Assembly (NCBI RefSeq): GCF_932276165.1
Contig: NC_063986.1
Coordinates: forward strand, 2,306,501 to 2,370,500
Origin: Plutella xylostella
Lineage: Eukaryota; Arthropoda; Insecta; Lepidoptera; Plutellidae
Length of the DNA stretch: 64,000 nucleotides
Direction of reading: 5' to 3'
The notes under the pieces were generated by a model. The model was given only the letters and a program-made list of their open reading frames with translations. It ran no database searches and was not told where the DNA came from. The position numbers were made by a program, and so were the translations under genes. Shown piece by piece: positions 1 through 12,198 of this stretch (position 1 is its first letter; every line of letters begins with the position of its first letter).

Positions 1-1018
1 CCTTTGCGAACTCACCCAAAGAACATGTGAGAATGTCAGTCCTCTCAGATGCCTTGTTGATTAGTCTAATAGCCCTAGTGAGTGGAGCGTCATGTAGCAG
101 GTTGGTGCGGGCGGTGGGCACCGCGAGCAGCCGGCCCGCGCGCCGCCGCAGCCCGCGCCCGCCCGCCGGCACCGCGAGCCCGATGCTCTCCAGCACAGTG
201 GGATTGCACAACCATCCTCTAAACACCATAAATACCATTTTGGTCAAAGCCAGGTCTCTCCTAACTTCAATCTTGCTGTATCCAACCATACCTAGTATAA
301 ATAAAGATGGGTACAGCAAAGGATAGCCCGGATACACCCCGTACATTTTTAGGTAAAGATACCTTAAAAATTTATTTTGAATACGCTCCAACATGAGATT
401 ATATTTAATTTCATGCGGAGCCCAGATGACTGCGTTGCTTTCTAATTTACTCCTAACTAGCGCATTATACAGGGCTTTCACAGTACGTATGTCTGTAAAG
501 CCCTGGCAGCTACGGAGCACAAAACCTAAAGTTTTAAAAGCACCTTTACATATATTCACAATGTGATCACTAAATGACAGAGTGGAGGTTAACTTGACGC
601 CCAGGTCCCGCACGGAGCTGACCCGCGCCAGCGCGCCGCCGCCCAGCGTGTACTGGTGTCGCAGCGGCTCGCGAGCTCGGCTGAACGTCATCTGCACGCA
701 CTTCGAACCATTAAACTCTAGCTTATTGTCGCAACCCCATGCTACGACCCTGTCAATATCCTGCTGCAGCCTAATCGCGTCTTCTTCATTTCTAATTTCT
801 AAAAACAGTTTGAGGTCATCTGCGAACAACAGACAAGTAGCGTCCATCAGGATTTCGGGAAGGTCATTGATCATTATAATAAATTCTAATGGTCCCATGT
901 TGCTACCCTGATTTACTCCTGAGTATGTTGAAAAAGGTTGTGAGTATCTGTTTCCAAAGTCCACGTATTGCTGTCTATTATGCAAGTAATTCCTGAAGAA
1001 GGTCAGCGAATGTAAATT
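1..1018 (-). mobile_element. Jockey-type LINE, 3' half of reverse transcriptase ORF, runs off left edge
   Basis: Reading the minus strand from 1018 down to base 1 gives one frame with no stop codon, about 339 residues. It holds a degenerate RT block B (SGVNQGSNMGPLEF, where GVPQGS.LGPLLF is usual), then block C as FADD (LLFADDLKLF), then the thumb and C-terminal region typical of jockey-clade elements (SVRDLGVKL, TVKALYNALVRSKLE). Block A and the endonuclease are missing, so the copy is 5'-truncated at about 1018, the usual result of target-primed reverse transcription. The last ~60 codons in the window (about 60-190) are extremely GC-rich (Arg, Gly, Ala), unlike the AT-rich surroundings. The ORF continues beyond base 1. 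The changed block B suggests it is inactive despite the open frame. Exact clade is inferred. Confidence 0.85.
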
Positions 1019-1019
1019 G

Positions 1020-1041
1020 CATAGAACAACACGGACTCGGG
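1020..1041 (+). repeat. 22-bp dispersed motif, copy 1
   Basis: The sequence catagaacaac followed by acggactcggg recurs almost unchanged at 33685-33706 and 56776-56797 with unrelated flanks. It abuts the truncated end of the LINE here. Function unknown. Confidence 0.6.
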
Positions 1042-1092
1042 TAAATTGGCATAAAGAAGTGGACAATACATAGATATATCATAATAATTATA

Positions 1093-1289
1093 CAGGGTGT
1101 TGCAAAAAGGGTATACTAAGCCGAAACAAATATTTTCCCATAGTAAAAAGTCACGTGACCAACAAAGTTTCTATGGAAAATGAAATATTTTTTTCGCGAA
1201 TTTTCAAATTCTGATTTCAGACTCGGGCTTGGATATACCATGCTGCACATGTAGGTTTCGGCTTAGTATACCAATTTTGCAACACCCTG
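1093..1289. mobile_element. Mariner-like MITE, family 'CAGGGTGT', copy 1
   Basis: Terminal inverted repeats start CAGGGTGTTGCAAAAA and end TTTTGCAACACCCTG, each flanked by TA, the Tc1/mariner target duplication. Both ends continue into 'gtatactaagccgaaac'. The centre carries the palindrome GTCACGTGAC (1152-1161). There is no coding capacity. Other copies or parts lie at 12199-12413, 41686-41760, 46837-47141, 59332-59400 and 61495-61749. Confidence 0.85.
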
Positions 1290-1291
1290 TA

Positions 1292-1967
1292 TAGTATATA
1301 AACAGGTCAAAATACCCTATATTAGATCTTGGGTTTAAATATTCCAGTAAATACTATTTAAATACTTTATCTGTGTTAACACGATTCCTAGAAGCATAAT
1401 ACATTCGCATAAATAATCTAGAAAATACCAGTGAATACTGTGAGAAATATTTTATTCAGTTCATAAATTATAGTACTCTTTAAACTATGTTCAATCATAA
1501 AATTCATAAATGTACGGTTCAGCTTTGATGTTTGCCGAAAACTGCAAGAGTAATAAACTAATGATTCACCCTGAAATTTTAGTAAAATTCTAGGTAGGTA
1601 TTGCGTATACGAGTATATAAAAATAAATTCGAAAATAATCAAATTTTTGTATATACACCTAACTAAAATTTCTATAAAATTAGTATAGCACAAAGATAGA
1701 ACACGAGTGTCCACTTAAAAGTACACAAAGTTTTTATTCTAAAACTATTGTCATGTACAAAATAAAATTTGAACCAATTATAACACCATTATAACAGCTG
1801 TTTTAAATAAAAGTCGTCAAAAAAGTAAGTGTGCTTTTATAAACAGCAAGTGTGGCCCCGATTTTCTTTAACGAAAGAACTCCTATTAAACCTAACAGCC
1901 TGGTACAAAAGAAATGAACCTATTTATACACCTGAAAGAGATTATCCCAGGAGTTGGTACTAAAACC
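1292..1967. other. No gene seen
   Basis: AT-rich sequence with short frames on the minus strand (1418-1714) that lack coding bias or splice context. I see nothing I can support. Confidence 0.5.
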
Positions 1968-2406
1968 AGGATTTATGGACACCGCTCCGGAAAGAGATGA
2001 GATTCTCTAACGACTAAAGAATTTATTTTGACTGCTCTTTCTTTTTCATATCATAATTACAATAGCTTTTTTCGCGAGATTCATATTCTTATATCTCATC
2101 CGAACTCACCTTAAATGAACTTCAAATGGTTAATGCTAATTCTACTTTATTTAATCAAATTATCAAAAGTCCTAATTTTGTGATTCTACAGGATTTATGG
2201 ACACCGCTCCGGAAAGAGATGAGATTCTCTAACGACTAAAGAATTTATTTTGACTGCTCTTTCTTTTTCATATCATAGTTACAATAGCTTTTTTCGCGAG
2301 ATTCATATTCTTATATCTCATCCGAACTCACCTTAAATGAATTTCAAATGGTTAATGCTAATTCTACTTTATTTAATCTTATCAAAAGTCCTAATTTTGT
2401 GATTCT
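1968..2406 (+). repeat. Tandem duplication, two ~220-bp units
   Basis: Unit 1 (1968-2189, 222 bp) and unit 2 (2190-2406) both begin aggatttatggacaccgctc and end at gtgattct. They differ by a few substitutions and a 4-5-base deletion in unit 2 (taatcaaattatc versus taatcttatc). Near identity points to a recent head-to-tail duplication. No ORF spans it. Confidence 0.9.
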
Positions 2407-2484
2407 GTGTACGTAAATAATAACTAAATTCGGTCTAAATATTTTATAGTAGAAATGGAATAATATTAGAAATTGTTTAATTTT

Positions 2485-2592
2485 TAATATTATTATATAT
2501 AATATTAATATATATAATATATATAATTAAATATATATATTATAATATATATATTTATATATATATTTATATATATAATATATACTATAATA
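2485..2592. repeat. (TA)n-rich low-complexity tract
   Basis: About 100 bases made almost only of ta/at alternations with occasional aat interruptions, directly after the tandem duplication. It may form cruciform or unwound DNA. Confidence 0.85.
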
Positions 2593-3745
2593 ATAATAAT
2601 TAAATAATTTAATTTTATATTAGTTAGTTTTAGTTAGGGATTAATATTTTATCATGTACATATTATATTAGAAAATGATTTCTTATTAAAATGTTGCATT
2701 GAAATTGAATCATCACTTCTCAAAATCCTTGAAAGGTCCCAATTTACTAAACTTCCAATAAAGATACCATTGATTTCTATAGGTCGTAATATTATTTTAT
2801 GGATACATGACTTTATCGTGGGACCTTCTCATATTTCCCTCAATTCATACATTTTCCCTTTGGAAGCAGACCCGTTAGCTTACTGTGCTCAACCCAGTAT
2901 CGAGAAAATAATAGTTAGGTATACAATTAAATACTCTATTAATTAAAATTGAAAACATCTAAATTCTAAAGCGGAATAAAACAAGTAAATTTACCTATTT
3001 ATTACCTCTCCGATTGTTATTTTTCCAGGTTTAATATTATTTCTAAGAAAATAAACACAATATTAAAATACTAATACAAATAGTTTTATATAATACCCTA
3101 TGTGGTATCAATGGAAAGTCCGACAGGGTCAAACCCAACCAGCCAGCCTTTACGGCTCGACTTTTTTACGAATATTAAAGAGCAATTTATGCGACGCGGT
3201 CCGCTCAAAAATTGAATCGTTCGACCCCTAATATATTTCTCTATTTTATTCCGACCTGCGGGATATATTCCCATATTTAAATTTAGAAAAATAGCACTAA
3301 ATTTTTATGAAACTAACAGCGAGCAAACAACTGTTATAAGAGTCGTATACGTGTTATTCTCTGGAGGTAGGCAAAACTTTCTAGATGGTCTATGTAAACA
3401 AGCCTAACTTTGACAATAGGCAGTGTTACTTTTCGATCTCTTTCTTTCTTTCATATATTTTTCTCAGTAAAAGACTATAATTAAACAAATAGGCATGATT
3501 TACAAAGTCATAACCTACTTTAAACTTTTTAAGAGCAATTCAGTTCACTATATTATTATACATTTTTGACATCTAAATAATAATGCTGCTAAAAGATTTT
3601 CGATTGCTAATGTGTTGGAGGTAGTACCTACTGTAGCTGTTCGGAAATATTTCATTACACACCATTCCTAGTGTAGTTCGCAGTTCTCGCTTTTCCGTGC
3701 GTCTACAGACAATTTACAATTCAATTAATAGTTAGACAGAAACAG
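2593..3745. other. No gene seen
   Basis: AT-rich DNA without convincing exons, repeats with recognisable ends or RNA genes. Confidence 0.45.
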
Positions 3746-3882
3746 GAGGGTTACTCTATACTAAGGAAAAACCAACGAACGGGAGCTGTCGTGCAATCGG
3801 CACGTTTTATACAACGAGATAGAGTCGAAGCTCGCGCAGCAGCGCTTCGAAACTTAGTTTTTCGTCATATAGAGTGACCCCT
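3746..3882. mobile_element. 'GGGGTCACTCTAT' MITE, intact short copy A
   Basis: Ends gagggttactctata and tatagagtgacccctc are inverted repeats. The 137-bp body holds aacgaacgggagctgtcgtg, caatcggcacgtttta and caacgagatagagtcg. The same body segments recur, rearranged or interrupted, at 5676-5960, 19999-20288, 28389-28612 and 47407-47912. This is the shortest copy and gives the likely unit length. No ORF, so it is a non-autonomous DNA element. Confidence 0.7.
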
Positions 3883-4047
3883 CAGTACCAGAAACGTGAC
3901 GAGGAACTCCACATTGATATTTTAATTCTAACTACGAATCTAACTACTAATAGAGTTGTAAGAATTCAATTAAGAAAATGTAAGCAGTATCTAGTAATAC
4001 AAAATACATAATATATTACTCACCCGAAAGAATTGGCGTACAAATAA

Positions 4048-4104
4048 GGAGGCCTAAACCCAATTACCCAACAGTGGGCGATAGAAGGCTGATGATGATG
4101 ATAT
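4048..4104 (+). mobile_element. 3' end fragment of RTE-type LINE
   Basis: gaggcctaaacccaattacc, then aacagtgggcgatagaaggc and a (tgatga)n tail, which is the hallmark of RTE-like LINE 3' ends in Lepidoptera. Only the tail remains. Confidence 0.6.
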
Positions 4105-4696
4105 TATTCAAACTAAAATCGTTACATTCAATACATCATATTGGTATTTTTATTACGTATAATTTAAATTATGTAAACTACAAATTGTATCGTCAATCAG
4201 GGAAAAATGTATCTATTCTATGATAACGTAACTACAACATCTGTTAAATATTTTTTTAATTGATTACACTTATTATATTGTGAAACACTTAACGAAAGTA
4301 TGTACACTAAATAAATGAGTAATTTTCCGAAGCAATAACGTCGGCCATTACGAATTCATCACCCTGTTTCCAAATGTTATTTCACCCTAAACGAAGTATC
4401 GACACTGACAAGAATGACATTTTCACTTTACAGTAATTAACCGTATGATTAATCTTTCAGTTTCAATAATGAGACATTTGGCAATGAACTGGAACTTCGA
4501 TGAAGAAAAATATTCATTGTAGTATTCCAAACAAAAATCCATTTACTTATGTGAAATTTTAGCACTGTTTAAACTTCAACCAAGAATCTAGAAAAATACT
4601 AAGTACCTATACATTTACTCATCCAATTTTAAATAATCTAGGTAACGTTTCGTCAGTGTTAAAACAAAATGCACTAGATTCAGAATCGGTAAATTA
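4105..4696. other. No gene seen
   Basis: AT-rich, no supported feature. Confidence 0.45.
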
Positions 4697-4990
4697 CTAG
4701 CCTCTACATCATCACCATCATCATCAGCCTACAGCCGTCCAGTGCTGGACGTAGGCCTCTGGCAAAGCCACTGGATGCAATCTATAACTTTCCGCATCCA
4801 ATCATTACCAGTCTTACGTAAGTCGTCACCCCATCTGGCCAGAGGGCGTCCAACACTACGTTTGGCCTCTTATCTAGTATCAAATAGATCCTTGGGTATT
4901 CTGGAATTCGGCCGGTTGCAGGGAGCCTAAATGGAATGTTTGAGCGGGAACCGATGCAAGGATTTGTAGCTAGTGGATACCAGCAATGTT
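4697..4990 (-). mobile_element. RTE-type LINE 3' end, minus orientation
   Basis: The tract catcatcaccatcatcatc is followed by agcctacagccgtccagtgc and tggacgtaggcctctgg, the reverse complement of the usual RTE 3' end. Downstream bases (about 4810-4990) contain degenerate codons of the RT C-terminal region, but no intact frame. Confidence 0.6.
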
Positions 4991-5675
4991 CTAGCAAACT
5001 ATGAATCCAAATGGAACAACAGCATACAACAGCTTTCTACTTTTAAGCATTTATATTCAGGTTTTTCAAAGTTTTCTGTACAGCTGGCTTTTTAGAAAAT
5101 AGCCTAAATTATGTGATACGACGCTGTTTTCTTCCGGTCCCCAATCTTAGATGCCCGCTTTTGAAGGCGTCTTTCTATTTAAATAACAATAATAATAGGT
5201 AATCTTTGGAAACTGTTCTTACAAAATTTGGATACACCTGAAAGCGTATGTGCTGATAATATCTGCCACATATTGTGCACACATAGTACTAACTTAGAAT
5301 ATATCCAGAGCCGAATCAAACCTGGCACCTTCGTAGACTCTGCGGAGTTACAGGCATTACACTTACTGTGTAACACCACAAAGTATTTTATCTGAATACT
5401 GAATAGGACAGAGCACTCTTACTCTCATCATCTCAAGCATATTCCCTTCCAAACTCCAGCCAGCATAAAGTAAACATGAAACAGAAATGTCGTGAGGCGC
5501 AGCGCCTATACAGTGTCTGATGTAGAGCAATATTCCAGCGCCTTAATATTGAGCACAAACATGAATATTAAACCAACATCACTTGTACTAGATACTACAT
5601 GAGAGATCCGGTTTTCTCCGGAATAGTCCGGAAAGGAACCACGGAACTGCGATAGCTCCCGGTATGATGCATACA
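4991..5675. other. No gene seen
   Basis: Small frames here (5179-5379, 5506-5715 minus) lack splice sites and coding bias. No supported feature. Confidence 0.45.
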
Positions 5676-5960
5676 GGGGGGTCACTCTACAGTGTGTTGG
5701 TTTTGGACCCGACAAACTTTATGGGTGGATTCTACGAGTAATTTCATCGAGAAAAAACCGCCATAATAAAATTGTGGGGTCAAATCTCGAGTTACTTAGC
5801 TCCCCACATATGACTCGAAAAACAACATAAATATATATGACAAAAAATTCAGTTTCGGAGAGCTGCTACGTGTACCACGACTCTACCTCGTTATATTAAA
5901 CGTTCCGATCGCACGACAGCTCTCGTTCGTTCGTTTTTCGTCAGTATAGAGTAGCCCGTC
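5676..5960. mobile_element. 'GGGGTCACTCTAT' MITE, copy B with insertion
   Basis: Left end ggggggtcactctac and right end gtatagagtagccc match copy A. The right two thirds (5848-5957) holds the family body: tttcggagagctgc, cgactctacctcgt, cgatcgcacgacagctctcg, ttcgttcgtttttcgtcag. Bases ~5695-5845 are not family sequence and look inserted. Confidence 0.6.
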
Positions 5961-6034
5961 AGGTATATGGGTCGGTACGGTCGGTAGGCGCTACGGATTT
6001 GGTTCGGGCGAATGTTGGTTAATCAAACTTGAGG

Positions 6035-6093
6035 TCAAATTTGAGTCGTTCGTCAAGTCGCGCGCCTTAGACTCGCGCGCTACGTGAGTTGGC
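6035..6093 (+). repeat. 59-bp repeat, inverted partner at 10207-10268
   Basis: tcaaatttgagtcgttcgtc then aagtcgcgcgccttagactc and gcgcgc(t/c)acg. The reverse complement of 10207-10268 matches with few differences. The GC-rich cgcgcg core is unusual for this region. Confidence 0.7.
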
Positions 6094-6200
6094 ATCTTCT
6101 GTTTTTTTTATATGGTCAACTCGCGTGCCCATGTAAATTACGGTCAGATGCAAACGAATTGAAACTAAAAAATATAGTTAAATATTGTCTCCCTGGCTGA

Positions 6201-8722
6201 TTAGCCAAACAATTCAATTTCAACACCGATCTTCTTGTTTCTGACTCCCGTTCCCGCAAACTTCTCTCAATAGTCGATTCTGTCAATTTAAAAGTCTTGC
6301 CGTTAATAGCTACCCATCACTCTAACACCTCAGACACGTTAATCGACTTAATCCTCTCTTCCGACGACTCTCTTATTGCCACTCATGGCCAGCATCTCGC
6401 CCCCGGATTTTCTAGGCATGACCTCATTTTTTGTTCATACAAAATACGTATCCCAAAAGCGAAACCAGTGGTCTTACTCCAAAGGAGTTTTGCGAAGATG
6501 GATGTGGAGAAGCTTAGGCTCGATGCGTCGCTGGTACAATGGAGTGACATGCAAGACCTACCCAGCGTCGACGACAAGGTTGCATTCTTATGCTCTAACA
6601 TACTCCATATTTTCGACAAGCACGCCCCGGTTCGACCTGTCAAATTGAAACACCGACCTACGCCTTGGCTCACCGACACTGTCCGCAAGGCTATGGCTCA
6701 TCGAGACCGTCTTTTTCGTCGATTCAAAAGACATCGGACCGATGAAAATTGGTCCGTCTGTAAAGCTGCAAGGAATCGGTGTAACAAGCTATGTAGGAAC
6801 GCTAAACGCCGATATATTCTTGAACAAATTGAACTTTCTTCTCCTGCAGGGATTTGGAAATTCCTCAGGACTCTTGGCGTGGGAAAACCTCCTAGTCAAG
6901 ATGTTCAAATACCGTTTGATATTAATGACCTCAACCTCCACTTTACCTCAGTTCCTTCACTGGATCCTCTTACCAAGGGAGTGTCATTAAATATTATCAG
7001 GAATACTATAATTCCCACGCCAGACATCGATGCCTTTGAATTTTCACCAGCTTCGCGGGACGAGATCAAAAAGATTATTCTGTCACTGAAATCCAAAGCC
7101 GTCGGTCATGATAATATAGGGTGTATTATGGTCACAACACTTCTTGACATCCTTCTCCCTGCAATAACCCACATAGTCAACCATTCCCTTTCCACAGGAC
7201 AATTTCCTAACCTTTGGCTTAAAGCTTACGTCCTTCCTCTCCCTAAAGTTCCAGCCCCCTCCGCTCCCAACGAGTATCGTCCTATTTCCATATTACCCTT
7301 CCTGTCCAAAATACTTGAATCTGTTGTACATCGCCAAATGACCACATTTCTGACCAAAAGCCGTCTCCTCAATCGTTTCCAGTCTGGGTTTCGTTCGGGA
7401 CACAGTACGACCACGGCTTTGCTTAAAGTGACAGAAGATATCAGATGTGCCATGGAGGATCGGCGGGTGACAGTTCTGGTGTTGGTCGACTTCAGTAATG
7501 CGTTTAACGCAGTCGACCACGACCTGTTACTTGCCGTACTCGAATGCCACAAGATCTCCGTACCTGCTGTTAGCTGGTTCTCCTCTTATCTCCGCCAGCA
7601 GGCAATTCGTAACGGTCCTTCTGTTGTATCAGACTGGGCTGACTTGACTGCTGGTGTACCTCAAGGCGGCATTCTCTCCCCCTTACTTTTTTCAACTTTT
7701 ATAAATTTCGTTACCTCTAACCTTCATTGCTCCTACCACTTGTATGCTGATGACTTGCAGATTTACAGCCATGTTAAAATTGACGATCTGGATGCTGGCA
7801 TTGCGGCGGTGAACGGTGATCTCGCTGAGATACTAAGGTGGTCGCAGTATTTTGGCATTTCCGTCAACCCCAAAAAGTGCCAGTCAATAATAAAATTGTA
7901 GGAAGTTCAAGACTACTATCCTGTCTGGACTACACCACTGTTCCACCAGTTCAATTTGACGGTCGTGTGATACCATTTTCTCCAACTGTCAATGATCTTG
8001 GTCTGATTATTTATTATTTATTATTATTTATTATTTATTATGTATAAAATCTTAAATTATAATTTACATCAATTGATGAACACCTAAGTTGGGGGCCACA
8101 GCTGGACAAAGTGTCGCGCAAAGTCTATGCTTCTCTCCACTCTTTGCTTCGCCTCAAAAATTTCCTACCACAACACACCAAACTAGCCTTAGTAAACTCT
8201 CTGCTTCTACCTATCTTAGACTATGCGGATGTGTGTTACTTGGATCTGACCGAAGTGCTACTCAATAAGCTTGAACGCTTATTGAATACCTGTATCCGTT
8301 TCGTTTTTGGGCTACGTAAATATGATCACGTTTCTCAGTACCGTTCACGCAATATCTTCAAGCGATTAACCCGCGCCCATTATCTGAGCAACTTAAATAG
8401 ATAGCATTTTTCGTGTACCTGTCTAGATATTATATTATTATTATGTATTAATATATATTATATTATTTTCATTCTATACCTATTATAGTTATGTATCCTT
8501 TAAATAAATTTATATAAGTATTGTAATGTATTTTTATTATATATATTTAGATAATTATTAAGTGACGTTTTTAGTTCTTTCATTTTTATTTATTTTTTTT
8601 TGCACATCTTTGTACTAGTTTTCCTGTACCTCCTGTAGGTTGGCTGGTAGAAAATGCTCTTAGCATTAAGCCCACCTTTTGTGCATTTATTATATATTTG
8701 TGCAATAAAGAATTAAATGATT
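6201..8722 (+). mobile_element. Non-LTR retrotransposon with YADD reverse transcriptase, frameshifted
   Basis: The open frame 6201-7901 starts inside the C-terminal part of the endonuclease (NTDLLVSDSRSRKLLS), so the element is 5'-truncated near 6200. It continues with the linker (PWLTDTVRKAMAHRDRLFRR), RT fingers (NEYRPISILPFLSKILE), block A Asp at 7488 (LVDFSNAFNAVDHD), block B (GVPQGGILSPLLF) and block C YADD at 7743-7754. A frameshift near 7885 moves the reading to another frame (VQFDGRVIPFSPTVNDLGLI). A low-complexity (ATT)n insertion at about 8003-8075 then splits the thumb, which resumes at 8089 (LSWGPQLDKVSRKVYASLHS) and ends at 8404. The 3' UTR runs to tgtgcaataaag near 8702-8713. 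Best described as an I/jockey/CR1-group LINE pseudogene; the exact clade needs a database comparison. Confidence 0.9.
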
Positions 8723-9600
8723 AGCATAAGAAGGTACCGACTAGACAGTCGCCATTAAATTAGATGCTTTGATTTCGGGATAAAGATACAATAAAGCCTA
8801 TGTTGGAAGTGCGGAATGAGGCAAAAGGGGATGTGACCTATGACGTTTGATACCCAAGTTTGCTATCTCTCTCATCCCGTGCGCAAATTTTACCTGTCAT
8901 AGTACTATGTCCTTCAAGTTTTTGTTGCAAAAAACGGTTTCAAGGGTTAAAACGTCATTGTTTTAGTGATGTCGTTTTAGTGTTACTCCTAATTCGAAGC
9001 AGAGATGTACAGTGCATTACTTACAGTCTACTACAGTACAGCGCAAAAATATTAAAATGTGGCAGTTTTTACTGATTTTATGTATTGTGGGGGTAAGCCT
9101 ATAATAAATTAACTTTACTATATTATCAAGTCTACTTTGCCGTAATATAAACACAGTGTTACGTTTTCGTTGTGTTACCGTTCTATTAAATATCGAATTA
9201 GCACTAAAATTTAAAACAAATTTCGTTTATTTCATTGGTCAAAGAGACAGACCTAACTGTAACAATTACTTCCAGGAAGTTCATCGCAAGCAGGTCCATC
9301 TAGTAATAAAACTGCACATGAAATCATAACATCCCAGCGAGGAAAGTCGGTACTGCTTCGTGCAGATTATAAATATAACAGACCGAACAAATAAAAATGG
9401 TTCCTGTGTTTGGAGGTGTTCGAAGAGAACAGTAAAGTTTGCCAAGCGAGATTAATTAAATTACTGATTTTATTTTAAAGTAAAGTCCTATAAAATACCC
9501 TATACATTTTAAGTAGTTACCTTACGCATAATAAATTATAAATAAATTATAACTTTTGTGGCTGACTCTACATATTTTCACAGTCGAGCGAGTTGACGAC
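8723..9600. other. No gene seen
   Basis: AT-rich DNA without supported exons. A frame at 8860-9075 has no splice or codon support. Confidence 0.45.
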
Positions 9601-10187
9601 AAAAAAACCGGCCAAGTGCGAGTCGGGCTCGCGCACAAAGGGTTCCGTAGCAGCAAATATAATAAACTTATTATGTCATTACAGTTAAATCAACCTATCT
9701 CAAAAACTATAAGAGATACTTTGATCAAACCAAAAATCGTTGAAAGAGTTAATTAGCATGCATCACCTCTATTTTTTTTAGAATTTTATACCCCGTAGTT
9801 ATAAAAATAGAGGGGGGGGACATACTTTTTACGACTTTGAGAGCTGATATCTCAAAAACCGTTCACTTTAAGAAAAATGTTTTTTAGAAAACTTTATATC
9901 ATTTTAAAAGACCTTTCCATTGATACCCCACACGGGTATGTACATCGAAAAAAAAATTTCATCCCTCAGTTACATGTATGGGGGGCCCCACCCCCAATTC
10001 TTTTTTTTACTATTTAGTGTCATATTTTTGTAGCGGTTCATACAACACATATTCCCATCAAATTTCATCACTGTAGTACTTATAGTTTCCGAGTAAATCG
10101 GCTGTGACAGACGGACAGACGGACAGACGGACATGACGAAACTATAAGGGTTCCGTTTTTGCCATTTTGGCTACGGAACCCTAAAAA
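9601..10187 (+). mobile_element. Full-length ~590-bp lepidopteran interspersed repeat ('accggccaagtgcgagtcgg')
   Basis: The left end accggccaagtgcgagtcgg followed by gctcgcgcacaaagggttcc is widespread in Lepidoptera. The right end carries three tandem agacggac units (10108-10132), then tataagggttccg and ctacggaaccct. The terminal motifs agggttccgta and tacggaaccct are inverted, so the copy is complete. No coding capacity. It has been described variously as SINE-like or DNA-element-like; sequence alone does not decide. Confidence 0.8.
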
Positions 10188-10206
10188 GTAGGTAAATACG
10201 GGAGGG

Positions 10207-10268
10207 GCAACTCGCGCGTGGCGCGCGAGTCTAAGGCGCGCGACTTGACGAATGACTCTCAAATTTGA
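10207..10268 (-). repeat. Inverted partner of the 6035-6093 repeat
   Basis: Its reverse complement reads tcaaatttgagagtcattcg, then tcaagtcgcgcgccttagac. It pairs with 6035-6093 across 4.1 kb that contains the YADD LINE. Confidence 0.7.
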
Positions 10269-11249
10269 TAGCATTGACATTGGGATTTTTGACATCTAGG
10301 TATTTAAAAAACACATTTTATGAGTACCCTACCTATTTGCACCTGATGTGTAAAGCTTTTATTCTATTTCATTATTGTAATTATTTATGTAGTATTCTCT
10401 ATCAATTCCAGTCCTACAACAAATTTAATGACACTTTCAATTCCTACCCAAGACTCCGTACGTACGAGCGTCGACGAGCCGTATTGTACCTGAATTTGAG
10501 GACGGTTATTGTGGGACACGTTTCACGTTCCAGTTGAATTTAAATGTGGAATTTGAGACGTGTCTCGCGCAAGTTTTCGTTTTCTTCAACTTCCGCCGGA
10601 AGGAAGTGAGTGGTCTTGTTTATGCATTATTCTATTGGTATCCGCGCGTCTACTTTGACTGTGAAGGGCTAGTATTTTTGCTAGGGAAATGCATATAATA
10701 TAATATATCTTATTTTATGCGTAGGTATTGCAGACCACTACTTAACGTACTGTGATTTCTAACTGGAAAGTGGCCTTTTGTAAAGTAGACCATAATTATT
10801 TTATTTGAATTTATTTTCTTTTGTAAATTTATATATATTACCCACCTGCACCTTATATGTATAAATATATATATGTCGCAGGCATCTGGTTTAATCTCCT
10901 GTTTGATTGAACCGCTAGCCCGTTCATTGGATGGCGCTATTCAGTTGTATGACTAAAGGAAAACTCGTCAAGTCGTTGATTGTAACGTTCGACGTCTTGA
11001 CTGAACGTCATTCAGCGAAGTCGTTGAATGGGATATAGTATAGCAACTTTGTAATGTCTGGTTAGGGTGGACATGACCAGACAAGAGTCAACAAAAAGAC
11101 TATGTTACAAAGCTCTTATCTCACAAATTAACTAAACAATAACACGTACCTTCATATTGTTGTTCATAATTATCCAGTTTCGCTACAATTTCAATTGCCT
11201 ACAGACTCACTACATGATATTTCTAATTACGTTTTAAATCACAATCATA
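10269..11249. other. No gene seen
   Basis: Mostly AT-rich. Bases 10900-11040 contain repeated variants of gtcgttgaatg/gtcgttgattg, probably an old repeat. No exon is supported. Confidence 0.45.
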
Positions 11250-11705
11250 TATTTATTTACAGTTTATGGCACAGTGTGGGCGCAGCACGGCGGCAGCGTA
11301 GGCACTGAAAGCCTTTTACAGCCGCGTGAGGCACTCGGGGCCTCTGAAAACACGAACCGCTTATGCGTGTGAAGTACCCCGGGTGACCTTGGTTCACAGC
11401 TGCCGGCCGTGCACTTGCCATAGTTTTAGTTTTTAGTTTTTATTTATAGTCAGTGGCATCATAAAGGGAAGCGGCTGAAAATCAGCGCGGTAGTAGGTAA
11501 TATATTATCTTCTACCGCCTTAGCTGAGCCGCCGTCCGTTTCGGTGCCAGACAACGCACACATATCCTCTCATTTATTTCTTTTGTTTAGTCATTAGGTC
11601 TTTGTGTTCATTTATTACTGTTTTTCATTATGTTTTTTTTTTTTTTTCTGTGTGTGTGCGATGGCACGGAATAAACGTTTTTATTATTATTATTATTATT
11701 ATTAA
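11250..11705 (+). mobile_element. LINE 3' end with (TTA)n tail
   Basis: A GC-richer block (11275-11440) is followed by a T-rich tract, tggcacggaataaacg, and a (tta)n tail at 11680-11705. The AATAAA-like signal plus a simple-repeat tail fits the 3' end of a non-LTR element. No ORF is left. Confidence 0.5.
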
Positions 11706-12198
11706 ATATAAGTTTAAGTATTATTAAGTATTATTTTCTTTTGTATGCATAGGTATATTGCAACATTACACTAGCTAGGAAAAACATTACTCGTTAACCA
11801 AGAAGTCACACCCTCAGATAAAATTAAACCAACGAATAGATTCCGATCCGCCAAAACTTATATGAGGAAAGTTGTTCACGAGTAGTCCCCATCCTCACAC
11901 CTGTATGAGGGAACAAGTCGAATTCAAATGTGAAATTTTCGGCATGACGCGGTGAAGTTACCTGTTTCCAACCGAAAGTACATTATAAAGTGAGATTGTA
12001 CTGTGGAAGACACAGTCAATGCAATAATTACAGCACAAGATTAGCTTTTGTGAGAGTCGTATTAAGAATGGCAATGGTACTTTTTGCTGGACTAATGTAC
12101 AGTGATGGACACGCTGGACTGTAGGTAACTTAGTAATCTGTGCTATGGGTGCATAAACGATAGGACATTCTTAATTCGAGGACTATAAGTGTCATATA
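11706..12198. other. No gene seen
   Basis: No supported feature. Confidence 0.4.
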
